From positions 186,001-250,000 of the forward strand of contig JAOTOL010001225.1 in NCBI GenBank assembly GCA_034440575.1: a stretch of 64,000 bases of DNA. Reading direction: 5' to 3'. Numbering within the stretch: position 1 is the first letter of the stretch; every line of letters starts with the position of its first letter. The translations under genes and the position numbers were made by a program. This DNA is from Imbricaverruca yamaguchii. Its lineage: Eukaryota > Arthropoda > Thecostraca > Neoverrucidae. Of this stretch, positions 36,330-47,880 are shown one piece after another. The notes beneath the pieces were generated by a model that saw nothing but the letters and a program-made list of their open reading frames with translations, did no database searches and was not told the origin of the DNA.

Positions 36330-36630
36330 TAATCATAAGCATACGACTCAGACTAAGTATGATAATAAAATGATGATTATTAAAATAATAAGGATAAGTA
36401 TAAGCAGGGGCATCAGAAATTTTGTGTCAGAATTGGTTAATATAATTATTGTATAGTGGTCATTAACCATAATGTATTGCTTATGCATATATAGCGCAAA
36501 GGGCACCTGTGTTGGCGCGATCCGTTTATTGGTTCCATATGTGGACAGCATGACAAGCAGCACAAACATCTCTGAAATATCCTGCAACCAACTCTCCTAT
36601 AAATTTCCGGAAATGCCAATGCTCAACGTG
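36330..36630 (-). repeat. Dispersed repeat, right member of inverted pair
   Basis: The reverse complement of 34288-34545: GTTTATTGGTTCCATATG, GACAGCATGACAAGCAGCAC and CCGGAAATGCCAATGCTCAA are the matching blocks. The two copies point away from the 31-bp array lying between them. Confidence 0.85.
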
Positions 36631-37336
36631 AATGCGCAAAAAAAAATCCAAAGGAGGGGCTCTGATTGGACAGTGTATCCGGCATGGGATAGCATGGCAC
36701 ATAAAAACAGCCAAAACATGCCACCTTCAAACCGTTCGAACAGAAGAGATTGACCGCTTTTGGCGGACTTGCCGCTATCGCCAGCCATCATCAGCTAGAC
36801 ATCCACGACTGTCTTGTCGAAATGGCGCCGACACGAAGTGACTCACTTAGCGAGCCTGCCCACACGAACATGCCTCCGGGGTACAGACCGCTCAGTGCCA
36901 TCGGGCAGTGTCGGCTTTCATCGGCTTACATTGCACATCGCAGCGCAACTGTGTACTCTACATCTGCGACGTGTCTTTACCGGCTGAGGATTTCAAGTGG
37001 GAGGTAATATCTTAGACACGTGGAAGAAACTTGTCCTCGGTTACGTCGCCGGCAGACAGCGTCGTGAAACCGAAGGGTATGTGCTGGCGGAGTTTGTGTT
37101 TATGTTCGGAGTGCGGTGGAGTTTGTGTGCAACTCCACCGAGGCGCCCCACGGAAAACCGTCAAGCTAAAAACCGCCAAAACAAAACCGCCAATATAATC
37201 GCCAAGATAAAAGACAAACTACCACCAACACATACATGTTGCAGCCAGCAACTAATCCTGTACCTGTTGCCAATAAAAAACCGCCCATTTTTCCGGGGAA
37301 GCAATTTCGACTCCACAGAAATCGCGCCTGATAAGC
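36631..37336. other. Unique sequence, no gene seen
   Basis: No gene recognised. The AACCGCCAAAACAAAACCGC patch near 37170 is locally repetitive. Confidence 0.4.
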
Positions 37337-37530
37337 TATTTGCGTTTGCGACGCATCGACTCTTGGGTCATATAGCGTCGCCTGTTGGGCCACATAGCGT
37401 CGCCTGTTGGGTCATATAGCGTCGCCAGTCTCTCAGCCAGACTCGTCGCGGGCGAAGAGCAGCGACAGGTGGAACTGGAACCAGCAGCCTGTCGGTTGAG
37501 AGACGGGCGCCTTACCCCCGACCGCCCGCT
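37337..37530 (-). mobile_element. Glu-like SINE with triplicated hairpin segment (family B)
   Basis: The minus strand reads a decayed tRNA-like head, then the CACCTGTCGCTGCTCTTCGC linker, hairpin 1 and hairpin 2. A 22-bp segment, TTGGGTCATATAGCGTCGCC plus TG, is present three times at 37362-37428, a local expansion of one side of hairpin 2. Hairpin 1 shows a paired change (A-T to G-C) relative to the other copies. The 3' tail ends GCAAATAGCTTATC, like the ultra-short elements. Confidence 0.78.
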
Positions 37531-37599
37531 GCCTGTCGCCACGCCCGACTCACAGGACATCGCAGCCGCGACCACCAAAGGCAGCGGCTTCCGTCGTCT

Positions 37600-37995
37600 C
37601 AGGACCGCCTCAGGACCGCCTCAGGACCGCCTCAGGACCGCCTCAGGACCGCCTCAGGACCGCCTCAGGACCGCCTCAGGACCGCCTCAGGACCGCCTCA
37701 GGACCGCCTCAGGACCGCCCCAGGACCGCCCCAGGACCGCCCCAGGACCGCCTCAGAGTCACCTCAGGGCCGCCTCAGGGCCGCCTCAGGGCCGCCTCAG
37801 GACCGCCTCAGGACCGCCTCAGGGCCGCCTGAGGGCTGCCTCAGAGCCGCCCCAGGACCGCCCCAGGACCGCCTCAGGACCGCCTCAGGACCGCCTCAGG
37901 GCCGCCTCAGGGCCGCCTCAGGACCGCCCCAGGACCGCCCCAGGACCGCCTCAGGACCGCCTCAGGACCGCCCCAGGACCGCCTCAGGACCGCCC
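37600..37995. repeat. 11-bp minisatellite, about 36 copies
   Basis: CAGGACCGCCT units with CAGGACCGCCC and CAGGGCCGCCT variants in blocks. The 258-codon plus-strand frame across it is array translation. Confidence 0.95.
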
Positions 37996-38889
37996 CGAGA
38001 CCAGTCTGCACCCACGCAGACATCAGGCGGTGAGCGCCGTTTCCGACACGGCCGGTGGCATGCCGATTTTTCGCCGCCGACATTCCGCGGCAAGCCGGAC
38101 CGCAGCTGCACACGCTGCCACGGCTACGGACACGGCGACGACGCCCGCGCCCACACAATGACGGAAAAGTCGCCGCCCTGAGACGCCCGCCGGTAACCAC
38201 ATCTCCACAGATGCGGTAGATAGTCGACAGGCTTGGCGACAGTTCGTTAGCTATTTATGTTATATTTAAGTTTTTATAGGCTTTATGGCGTTTGACTAGT
38301 GATGATCAATTACGATCAAGGCTTGACACCAAAAGGCGACCGGGCATGCCTCTTCGCATGCCGCCACCTGTAGAGTCGACAACCCCCCGCCGAACCACCA
38401 ACGCCCGGGGTCATAGTCGGCGACGGACGACCCAGCGAACGGGGAAGCGCGGTTCGCGTCTGACCAATTTCTGAGGAATTCGACGGAGGACCGGCTGTCA
38501 GATTGCCGGCCTAAACGGCCGGCGACGGGAGACCCTGGGCCGCTCTGTGGTCACGGGGGCACGCCATGCACACTGCACGGCGCATTTTTGTGCAGGCCAC
38601 AGGTGCACAATCTGAGTGTTTCCCACGAAATCGGCGGGCGGGCGAAAGGTGCGGCGCAAGGCTTCCGCGCGGCCCCTCCGCTCACGAGAATAGGCGGATT
38701 CCAAGTGCATCACGCACGCGAGGCGAAAGACGCGCGGGAGCTATTCTGGGGTGAAATACAAAGTGGCGCGAATATCCACCGGACATTGCACTGCATTGAG
38801 ATTGAAAATATACACAAACACATCAAGCTGTAGCGGTCTTGTGCAAAGGTGAAAATACACAAAACAAAGTCCATCGTGAAACAAATAAA
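37996..38889. other. Unique sequence, partly CpG-rich, no gene seen
   Basis: CpG-rich at 38000-38160 and 38500-38680. No recognisable coding exon. Confidence 0.4.
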
Positions 38890-38951
38890 CGTAACGTTGT
38901 AGTTTAGGGGCGCATCGACTGCATAGGTCATACAGCAAACCACCGCAACGT
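38890..38951 (-). mobile_element. Ultra-short SINE-tail element, copy 4
   Basis: The body 38898-38943 reads AGTTTAGGGGCGCATCGACT, then GCATAGGTCATACAGC. The right-hand stem (GCGCCC) is lost. CGTAACGT and CGCAACGT flank it with one mismatch, a weak target-site duplication. Confidence 0.6.
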
Positions 38952-39604
38952 CAGCCACAAGCTTGCTCCCGTCCGGATTAGTAGAACAATACTCTGCACC
39001 AGTCACCCACACCGGCCGTGACGTCACGCACGGGCCGAGGTCACCGGGGGGCTGAGTCAGAGCCGGCCGGTGTCACGATCTGGCCAGGGGTCGTCCGCCC
39101 ACGCTGACCCGTACGGTGGGAGGGCGGGCAGGGCCGGGACGGGTGGGGCGGCTCGGTCACGTGCCTACAACCGTACCACCAGCGGAGGCAATAGCTACGC
39201 GAGAGGGCCGGAGAGACAAAGGCATGCATCTCCGCCAGGCACCATCCAGCAGTCTTTCACATACAGGAAAGAGATCCCGCAAAGGGATTACTTGACATCT
39301 GATTCCACACTCTTGAGTGCACTTCTGTTGTGTAGATGGGGAACAGGGCACACCAATGGCAGTCTATCAATTCGATTTTGGTGCAAAGCATGTACCACAA
39401 CGGAGCCGCCACGCCCGACGGACGACGCGTAGCGCATTTCTAGCCATGGAAAGCATGGGGCAAATCAGCAATGAATAGAAAATGGTGTCATGCAGAATGC
39501 ATGGAGGATCAAATGAAACTCGTGGAAGAACGCGGCGGACGGTGTACGTGAATATATGGCCGCAAGAAGGAGGCGGCCATATACTCACCGTAAAGCGAGC
39601 CCCG
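38952..39604. other. Unique sequence, no gene seen
   Basis: CpG-rich in the first 250 bp. Runs directly into the 5'-truncated retrotransposon. Confidence 0.4.
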
Positions 39605-39611
39605 AAGGGGT

Positions 39612-40860
39612 GCTTGCAAGGTACTCGAAGCAATTATCAAGGATAGAATAGTTTGTTATCTGGAATGAAACAGATTGATTCAAGATACTCAACATGGGTT
39701 TAGAAAATGGCGATCGTGTCTCACACATCTTTTGGACTTTTTTAACTTCGCCACAGAACAATTTGATCAGGGAAATCAGGTTGATGTAGCATATCTTGAC
39801 TTTAGTAAGGCCTTTGACAAGGTACCCCATAAACGGTTAATGATACAGTTTCAGGCCCATGGTATTGCAGGTAGCATCTTAAAATGGATAGAGTGCCTTC
39901 AGATAGACAGCAAAGAGTGATGCTAAATGGTACAAAATCATCATGGCAAAATGTTATTAGTGAAGTCCCCCAGGGGTCAGTACTGGGGCCACTACTGTTC
40001 ATTATATTGGTAAATAACATTGAAAGTGGTCTAAGCAGTAAGGCTTTGAAATTTGAGGATGATTTGAAGTCTTTAGGGCAATAGCAGGTCAAAATGAGCA
40101 TATCTCGTTGCAGAAAGACTTAGACGAACTTGTGAAGTGGTCCGAAGAATGGCAAATTTAATTTAATTTCGATAAGTGCAAAATCACGCATGTAAGTAAG
40201 CAGCATATGAAGGCTCCATACTTGATGGGTGGCCAAGTACTATCAGTGACTCAACAGGAGATGGATTTAGGTGTTATTTTAAACACAAAATTGGAGGCAT
40301 CAGAACAGACCAAGGAAACCAGGAAGAAGGCACTGAGAATGCTTGGGGAACCAAATAGGGATGTATCATACAGAAGTGAGGAAGTCATCAGGATGCTTTA
40401 CTGTGCATATGTCAGGCAACATTTGGAATACTGCATCCAAGCTTGGTCTCCTAGCTATGAAAATGATAGTTGGCTTTTAGGGAGTACAAAGAGGGCTACA
40501 AAAATGGTTAATGGTATAAGCAACCTGGCATAGGAGGAAAGATTGAAGAAATTGAATATGTTTTCACTTAGATATAGAAGGCTGAGAGGAGATTTCATCC
40601 AGGTCTTTAAATTTGTCCATGGTCTGGAGAGGGGATATCTTGGGGAAATGTTTGAATTTAACAGAAATGATGCAATTAGAGGTCATAAATTCAAAATTAA
40701 AGTTAACCACAGCAGAACAAGGTTAAGACAGACTTTCTTCGCCAACAGGGTAGCAGAACACTGGAACCAGCTGCCAGAAACCATTGTCAGTAGCAGCACA
40801 TTGAACATCTTTAAAAACAGCATAGACAATCATTATAAGAAAAGAGGGCTTCCTTTTTAG
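39612..40860 (+). mobile_element. Decayed non-LTR retrotransposon, RT pseudogene
   Basis: A reverse transcriptase of the Jockey/CR1-type group of LINEs, 5'-truncated in the fingers region. In order I see QHGFRKWRSCLTHLLDFF, motif A YLDFSKAFDKVPHKRL, QRVMLNG, motif B PQGSVLGPLLF, the active-site region, LEYCIQAWSP, and a C-terminal domain ending in RVAEHWNQLPETIV. It is broken by stops at 39666 (TGA), 40159 (TAA) and 40531 (TAG), and by frameshifts near 39898 and 40080. The catalytic box that should read FADD reads FEDD at 40052-40063. No endonuclease domain remains, so it cannot be autonomous. The clade call is from motif spacing only. Confidence 0.93.
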
Positions 40861-41094
40861 TATTACGGGGAGGGCTGATTGACATATTTGGCGGGCAACT
40901 GGTTGAGTGTACAGAGTGCAACCAAGAAGGGCCCTTGTGGCACATAGTTGCACTAATCTTTTATGTCTGTATGTCTTTACTACATATGACACGCAGACGC
41001 TCATCAACCACTGTTCCTTCATGGCTTCAACCACTGGCCCTTCACAGCTTTAACCAGCGTCATTTCAACGTCTCTTAATAGCCTTAACCAGTGT
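40861..41094. other. Probable LINE 3' end and spacer
   Basis: Follows the RT stop codon and may hold the 3' untranslated tail. The TATGTCTGTATGTCTTTACT patch could be its end. I do not find the SINE tail motif here. Confidence 0.35.
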
Positions 41095-41592
41095 CCTTTC
41101 ACTGTCCCTTCATAGCTTCACCACTGTCCCTGTACTGTCCCTTCATAGCTTCACCACTGTCCCTGTACTGTCCCTTCATAGCTTCGCCACTGTCCCTGTA
41201 CTGTCCCTTCATAGCTTCGCCACTGTCCCTGTACTGTCCCTTCATAGCTTCGCCACTGTCCCTGTACTGTCCCTTCATAGCTTCGCCACTGTCCCTGTAC
41301 TGTCCCTTCATAGCTTCGCCACTGTCCCTGTACTGTCTGTACTGTCCCTTCCTGTCCCTGTACTGTCCCTTCCCACTGTCCCCTTCTGTCCACTGTCCCT
41401 TCATAGCTTCCCCGTCCCTGTCCCTTATGCTTCCACTGTCCCTGTACTGTCCCTTCACCACTTTCTGCTTCGCCACTGTCCCTGTACTGTCCTTCATAGC
41501 TTCGCCACTGTCCCTGTACTGTCCCTTCATAGCTTCGCCACTGTCCCTGTACTGTCCCTTCATAGCTTCGCCACTGTCCCTGTACTGTCCCT
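41095..41592. repeat. 33-bp minisatellite, about 15 copies
   Basis: Units CCACTGTCCCTGTACTGTCC plus CTTCATAGCTTCG, clean at both ends and scrambled at 41335-41470. The unit is a multiple of three, giving open frames on both strands. Confidence 0.95.
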
Positions 41593-43146
41593 CCACAGTC
41601 CGTCGGTGAGTCAGCGGTCGTGCGCTCCTCAGGCCAGGTGTGCGCGTCACCTCCGCGTACACCCGGCGGAGGTTGACGCACGCCGGCGGAGGTTCAGTAC
41701 CGCACCGGGTGGCCGGCGGAGGTTGACGCACGCCGGCCTGAGTCACCGGCTGGCCGGTGGCCGACATCCGAGACGTCGACATCCGACCACGTGACGGCCC
41801 GGCACTCGAGAGGATTAGAGCGTGTCTGACGGGCCGCGTGACGACGGCCGTACCTGGTACCTGCTGCCTCGCCCCCACCCCCACCCACCGCTGAAAACCG
41901 GCGACTGCGACTGGAGACTGAAGACACCGCTGAAGACTGAAAACTGCGACTGAAGACTGAAGATCGCGACTGAAGACTGCGACTGAACACTGAGGGCGCA
42001 CCACTGGCATTTGATTGGAGACTGAAGACTGCGCTGAAATGTTGAAGACTACGACTGAAGACAGCGACTGAAGACCGAAGGTTTAAGACTGAAGACTGAA
42101 AACACTGTTGAAAAATGAAGACTGAAGACCGATGACACCGCTATAGGTTTGAAGACTGCGCCTCCCCATGCCGCTGCGAGTCACCTAACCTCACCTGATT
42201 CTACAACATATTAAACTGGTTCTGCCACAAAGCGTGCGGCTGGCGAGACTCGAACCCGCAACCCCCCGTTCCGAGACACGCGACGTGCCGACAGGCACGG
42301 TGGTCGCCGACGACCCTGGTCAGCGGCCTGCCGCTCCCCTGTGCTCATAAACCCGACACGGAGCGATGGCCCGGCACCCCTCTCCTCAATTCCTCAAAAA
42401 CCGGCCGCGGCCCGCTGCCCCCCCGTCCAGGCGACTGACCGGCCGCCCGACCAGGCGCGACCAACAGCGACCAATCGGATTATTGTACCTCGCAGTTGCC
42501 GACGGAGGAGCAAAGTGAATGTTTCTTGTATTTCTTCATGTTTACCATACGATGCAGGTCGCTACTGTTTTCACCGCCGGACGAGTCAATTCACGAGATA
42601 GTACGCCGTAATGGCGGGCGCGAGCTCCTAAGCCTGCTGTGAGCCAGCTTACACAAGTCGTTCGTGCATATCCTGAGCAATTGGCCTGCTTCCGTCCGGA
42701 GGATTTAACCAAAGGATTGGTCTGAATTCCCCGGACCCATTCATGCTCAGTGGCAGCTGATAGGGGTATCAGAACATCCGATCGGCCTACATAGCCCAGT
42801 CTGACCCAGTAACCAGAAACTATACTAGGTCCTAGTGGCCACTGCAGCAGAGCGGCATGGGTACAGGGGAAAGGAAAGGTAGGTAGGACTGATTCTGATT
42901 AATACACGAAAACAACGCGAAATATTGAAGCAAACGTGCGCGAAAGCCGCAAGCTGAAAGCCAATCTCCAGGATGAAAGCAGCCTGCCAAAAACGTCGCG
43001 TAATATAAGGCTAGCTGAGGAATGTTGGACGGAAATACCTCCAGAGCCCATATATCATACACATAAAGAGATACATGAACAGACCCCTAGTACCAGACCC
43101 CTAGTACAGACACCTAGTCTCATTATCAACTTGACAGTTTCTGGAG
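41593..43146. other. Unique sequence with degenerate GACTGAAGA repeats
   Basis: 41660-41740 holds GGCGGAGGTTGACGCACGCC twice. 41890-42150 is a degenerate array of GACTGAAGACTGCGACTGAA. At 42232-42262 the minus strand has a B box-like GGGTTCGAGTCTCGCC, but no A box. No gene recognised. Confidence 0.5.
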
Positions 43147-43192
43147 CAATATGACCACAGTTATGGTTGCCCTAAAGCCCAAAAATCCAAGC
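43147..43192 (+). mobile_element. Ultra-short SINE-tail element, copy 5 (diverged)
   Basis: The plus strand reads GCAATATGACCACAGTTATG then GTTGCCCTAAAGCCCAAAAA, matching the hairpin right arm and the CCCTAAAGCCCAAATAA tail of the family. No target-site duplication found. Confidence 0.5.
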
Positions 43193-43639
43193 CTCCTTTA
43201 CATTTGACCACCACTCACTCGAACTGCTCCAGCATCAACACTGGCTTCCCTTGAGATAAGCCTGGCCGAGATCGCGATGCTGGTGTTTCATAAGCGTCGA
43301 AGAGCAGCAGCAATTCCGAACTAAGTTCCCCAGTGTCGGAGGCACGTGACGGGTTACGCGCGCCACCGGCATTGTCCCGTCGGCGCGAAAGGATTAGCCT
43401 TGGTTTGGCGGACACCTACCATAGAACCACGTCAGTCACTATTTTGGCAGCTATTGAGGGATTACAACTTATGTGAAAGAAATTGAAGGGGCTCAGTCTG
43501 AGGTTTCACAGCTGGCTGCTTGCTGATCTGACATTGGGCCCTTCCGCTCGCCCCCCCCTCCATTCAGTAAGGATTATGCACATCTACGCCCTCGTACTAA
43601 AATAACTTATCGCGACTAAAGCCTGGTTCACCGCGGCTG
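43193..43639. other. Unique sequence, no gene seen
   Basis: No structure recognised. Confidence 0.35.
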
Positions 43640-43888
43640 TCATCCGTCTGTCATCCGACTGTCATCCGCCTGACAACCGTCTGTCATCCGCCTGACAACC
43701 GTCTGTCATCCGCCTGACAACCGTCTGTCATCCGCCTCACAACCGTCGGTCATCCGCCTGACAACCGTCTGTCATCCGCCTGACAACCGTCTGTCATCCG
43801 CCTGACAACCGTCTGTCATCCGCCTGACAACCGTCTGTCATCCGCCTGACAACCGTCTGTCATCCGCCTGACAACCGTCTGTCATCCG
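43640..43888. repeat. 22-bp minisatellite, about 11 copies
   Basis: GTCTGTCATCCGCCTGACAA plus CC, very uniform. The stop codon in each unit prevents long plus-strand frames here. Confidence 0.95.
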
Positions 43889-44717
43889 TCGCGCCGATCA
43901 GTCCACCAATGAAAATGTCGGATGAAATCCCCACGTCGACCTTTAACATGACAGCTTTTGTGAACCCGACATATCGAACATTGGCGCACCACTGGCTTTT
44001 GTGACGTGCTTACCATTTTTGTGTATATCGTCTGGTGGAATCATACGAACCTTGGATACAATTAACTAAGCTGCAGCATATGCGGCAGGCGCAATGGATG
44101 CAGACTGTCTCGACCAAGATGATGAATATTTCCTCCTGCTGCTAATGATTATTGATGGGAGAGTTGATTATTGTGCCGCAGCTGTTCTTCTCTGCGACAG
44201 TGGGAATGCTAGTATCACCATTGGGATGGCTCTAGCCAACATAAGAAGGGCTCACAGCACCACCGAGAGGCTTGAAGCCTGGAGGGGCCTCGGGTCCCTC
44301 CGAACGAATACACGGCGCCCCCACCCCATCCTCGGTACGTAACTACCTTGGTGATGGCCAAAACAACGCAACCAGCTCAAAATGAACGGACTACAATGGC
44401 TTAAACCAGTCGCATAGCGAAATTGACGCATTACTTGTGAGCTTCATCTTAGACAAATCTCATAATAACGTAGTTCGTCTGCATTGTTGCCTTGCAATTG
44501 ATAGACTGCAAAGCAAGAAATAGCCCGAAATCCCCACTTGCCTTTCTCACTATGAGCCGCCAAGAAATGCTGAAGAAATGCTCAACTTTGCGGCGCGACG
44601 AACTCGCGCCAAAAGTGACAGCTGCTGCGATCTGTCAATGAGGACGCTCTGATATCCCGCTCTGACGCTCCAATATCCCTCTCTGGCGTTTTAATATTCC
44701 AGTACACATACAACGGC
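43889..44717. other. Unique sequence, no gene seen
   Basis: A short plus-strand open frame (44094-44342, 82 codons, acidic start) has no recognisable family. Confidence 0.35.
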
Positions 44718-44968
44718 GTCCGTCCGTGTCCGCCCGTGTCCGTCTATTCCAGTGTGACCTCTGTGTCCGTTTGTGTATATATCTGTATGTGTCGGTCTGT
44801 GTCGGTCTGTGTCGGTCCGTGTCGGTCCGTGTCGGTCTGTGTCGGTCCGTGTCGGTCCGTGTCGGTCTGTGTCGGTCCGTGTCGGTCCGTGTCGGTCTGT
44901 GTCGGTCTGTGTCGGTCCGTGTCGGTCCGTGTCGGTCCGTGTTCGCCTGCGTCCGTCTGTGTCCGTCG
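44718..44968. repeat. 10-bp minisatellite, about 22 copies
   Basis: GTGTCGGTCT/GTGTCGGTCC units, with flanking GTGTCCGTCT variants on both sides. Confidence 0.94.
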
Positions 44969-45501
44969 GCGTACTATTTAACTGGTGTCGACTCCGCGCC
45001 TACAGACGACGGTCGCGGTGCTGACCAACCGGACTCGTCGCCAGCGCAATGTTCTCGGCCAACCTCCATTGCGGAGAAATCCGCCGGTCTGAACATCGCC
45101 GGAGACCGCAGTGCTGCACGAGCGCTAACACCGGACATTCCAACGCATCACAACAGAGTAGCACCAGCGGCCGGTCGTGCCTGGCGCGAGCCAGAGTCGC
45201 CAACATTCCCGGCTTCCGCAGCCACACTTGGGCACAACTGAGCATACCTGGGCATATTTCGGAAGTCTCCGCCATACCGAGCGGCACTGGGCGACAGTGT
45301 TAAATACCATCTATAAATAGACCGGCAGTCAATGTGGAGAGCGTTCGAACGTGCCAGTGGCCTGGATTAGATTCTCAGTTTTGACGAGTTAACTGAGTTT
45401 TTGACTGTTCAATTCAATCCTTGTATTGGTACCAAGAGACACTCAGCATCAAATGTCAAAAACGCTTTTAAAAAAGGGTGGGACAGGAGGCTACTAAAAC
45501 A
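44969..45501. other. Unique sequence, possible LINE 3' flank
   Basis: GC-rich up to about 45230. From about 45400 it may be the 3' untranslated part of the adjoining minus-strand LINE. No SINE-type hairpin tail found. Confidence 0.35.
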
Positions 45502-47274
45502 TCAAGAAACACATGCATACAATACTTTAACGTTCTCACGTACAGCTAATCTCAGCGCCTCCTTCAGCTTAAACTTAAAAGCCTGTCGCATATTCTCGGC
45601 CCTAACTTCCTCGGGGAGACTGTTCCAAAGAACTGCAGCAAGGTACATGAAAGAGCGTTGCGCAAAAGAAGTTTTCAGGCGTGGGCGCTCTACTGAAAAC
45701 GGTGTTGATCGCGTAGATCGAGAGCTGACATCACTTCTCAATATCACAAGATCACGCAGGGTTTCAGGTGCTCCCGAGTGATGCACTGCAAGATGAACCA
45801 GTGAGCAATCTCTAATGTCGACAACGCGTTGGAAGCTAGGCCAGCCTAACCGCTCAATAACATGCGATATATGACCATAGCGAGAGGGCCTAGTTATGAT
45901 CCTAACCGCCCTCATTATGACTTTTTGGATTCGCACGCGCTCGGTGTCACATGCAGCAGACCAGATTGAGTAACAGTACATTACATGGGGAAAACCAGTG
46001 CAAGCACTAACTTCGACAGCGCTTCTTCAGTAAGAGAACGTACATGCTTGGCCAGAGGGAAGATAATGCGGTTACATTTATTAGCAATATCGCCAATTTG
46101 TTCACTCCATGTTAACGATTCGTCCATGGTCACACCCAGGTTCTTGATAGATGAGACACGCGAAATATCCGATCCAAGAACAGAGAGGCTGATGCTAGGT
46201 AGCCGCGCGATCATCTAGCGAGAACCAAAAATCACAAATTGCGTTTTAGATGGGTTGAGCTTGAGAAGATTTGCACGGAACCACGAGCTCATAGTTTGCA
46301 AGCGCGATTCGAGGCGACGTTTTGCATACATTATGTCCTCCAATTTCGATGACAACATCGCCTGTGTGTCGTCAGCGTAAGCAACGACTTCAAAGACATC
46401 ACCTATGTGCGAGAGAAGATCATTTGTGTGCAACAAAAACAAGATTAGACCGCACAAACTTCCTTGTGGAACACCACAGGATACGTTACATACAAGTCTT
46501 CCGGGCCGAATTACCTGTCTGCGATTTGAAAGGTAAGATCTAAACCAAGAGCTGTCGATGCCGTACCACTCTAATTTGGTTAAGGGTCGGCTATGAGACA
46601 CGCAATCGAAGGCACTAGACAAATCCACTGATGCGAGCAGACAAATGGGGTGTCATTCGATGCAATTTGTGACATAAGCTACTGCATCAGCAAGGGCAGT
46701 TTCAGTAGAATGAAGTGGTCGATAGGCATGTTGCGAGTTGTTAAGAAGACAATTTCGGTGGAGATACGCAGTGAGCTGGTTGACTACTATCTTCTCGCAC
46801 AGTTTTGACACATTACTCAAGATCGAGATGGGCCTATAACACTTGGGATCGTCAGGGCAACCTTTCTTGAAGATTGGTACAATTTGAGCCAACTTCCACA
46901 GTTCCGGAAAAGTACATGACGATAAACTGAAGTTGATTATGTGCAAAATATGTGCACACACCGAAGGAAACGACATCTTGAGCAATTTCAGGGACACATT
47001 GTCGTTACCACGAGCACTGGTAGGATTTAAATAACGCAGGGCATGAGAGAGTTCGGGAAGAGTGGCGGGCTTCAGCTTGAATGCTGAGTTAACAACGCGC
47101 GGAGGGCGAGGTTGATGCGCTGTATTTGGGCCTAAATCCCCTAAAGAATGCAAAGCAGCAGCCACGTGCTTGCCAGTTGAAAAAAATGCCTGTTTTGGTC
47201 GTGTTACCAATATCCATGGTGCTACAAGAGAAAAAAATGTCAAAATATTTCGAGATATCCTCTTTGGTGTTCAT
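45502..47274 (-). mobile_element. Decayed non-LTR retrotransposon, RT pseudogene
   Basis: A Jockey/CR1-superfamily type reverse transcriptase from a different family than the one at 39612. Reading leftwards: linker sequence near 47270 in a shifted frame, then IVPIFKKGCPDDPKCYRPIS, the QHAYRPLHSTETAL segment, motif A VDLSSAFDCVSH, motif B CGVPQGS, an intact YADD box at 46379-46368, NPSKTQFVIFGS and SIKNLGVTMDESLTW. A C-terminal domain ends with LWNSLPEEVR. It is broken by in-frame stops near 46650 (TGA) and 46214 (TAG), and by a frameshift in a CCCC run near 45985. The endonuclease half is absent, so the copy is 5'-truncated. Confidence 0.93.
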
Positions 47275-47800
47275 TCCAGATAATGCAAGTTCCTCATGTC
47301 AAACCGGCATCCACACATGATTCCACACACAAAGTTGGATAATCGTCCACAGATGATGCGAATGCAGCACCAATAACTCCGGATATTTAATCTTGTGCCT
47401 TTTGGGTGGAGCAACTAAGAGACTTTGTAACCAAGTTTGGCAACAACAAGATCTTTACAAGCTTGTCAAAAAGACCAAGTATTTACAAGCTTGTCCCGTG
47501 GCGAGCAAACTTGTTTTATCGATCAGACAGGAAAGCAGTCGCGGATAAAAACTCGAAAGGCAAGTGGCCATTGGCAACGTCGTTAAATGCCGACCTGTTC
47601 AAAGCTGACCTAAACGCAAAGACTTCACGGAACTACATCCTGTATTGCTTTGTGCTGTTTTGCACATGTGCGAAAATAATTATTCCATGTCGACACCACT
47701 CTCTCATTAAGGAACATCCCCGATCCGCTGTACATTTGGTGCAATTATTGCTACAGCAAATCAACCATACAGTGCCATAGCCACAAACGAGACAACACCA
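47275..47800. other. Unique sequence, no gene seen
   Basis: A 124-codon plus-strand frame (47406-47780) is rich in Lys and Asn at the start, but I recognise no domain. Confidence 0.35.
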
Positions 47801-47880
47801 GCCCCCGCTCAAGCTAGTTATTAAGGCTTTAGGGCGCATCGACTGCATTGGTCATGTAGCATCCACTGCCCCCGCCCAAG
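47801..47880 (-). mobile_element. Ultra-short SINE-tail element, copy 6, with TSD
   Basis: The 54-bp insert (47814-47867) is flanked by GCCCCCGCTCAAG and GCCCCCGCCCAAG (12 of 13 identical). The body starts CTAGTTATTAAGGCTTTAGG and continues GCGCATCGACTGCATTGGTC. It is almost identical to the copy at 55042, but its far stem arm has mutated (GCATCC for GCGCCC). Confidence 0.88.

Noticed and set aside
40861..41094. The plus-strand LINE as the partner of the SINE tails
   Set aside because: Its 3' flank shows neither the hairpin nor the CCAATAAC tail. The same holds for the flank of the minus-strand LINE at 45502.
42232..42300. tRNA gene suggested by GGGTTCGAGTCTCGCC on the minus strand
   Set aside because: No A box and no cloverleaf could be formed from the upstream sequence.
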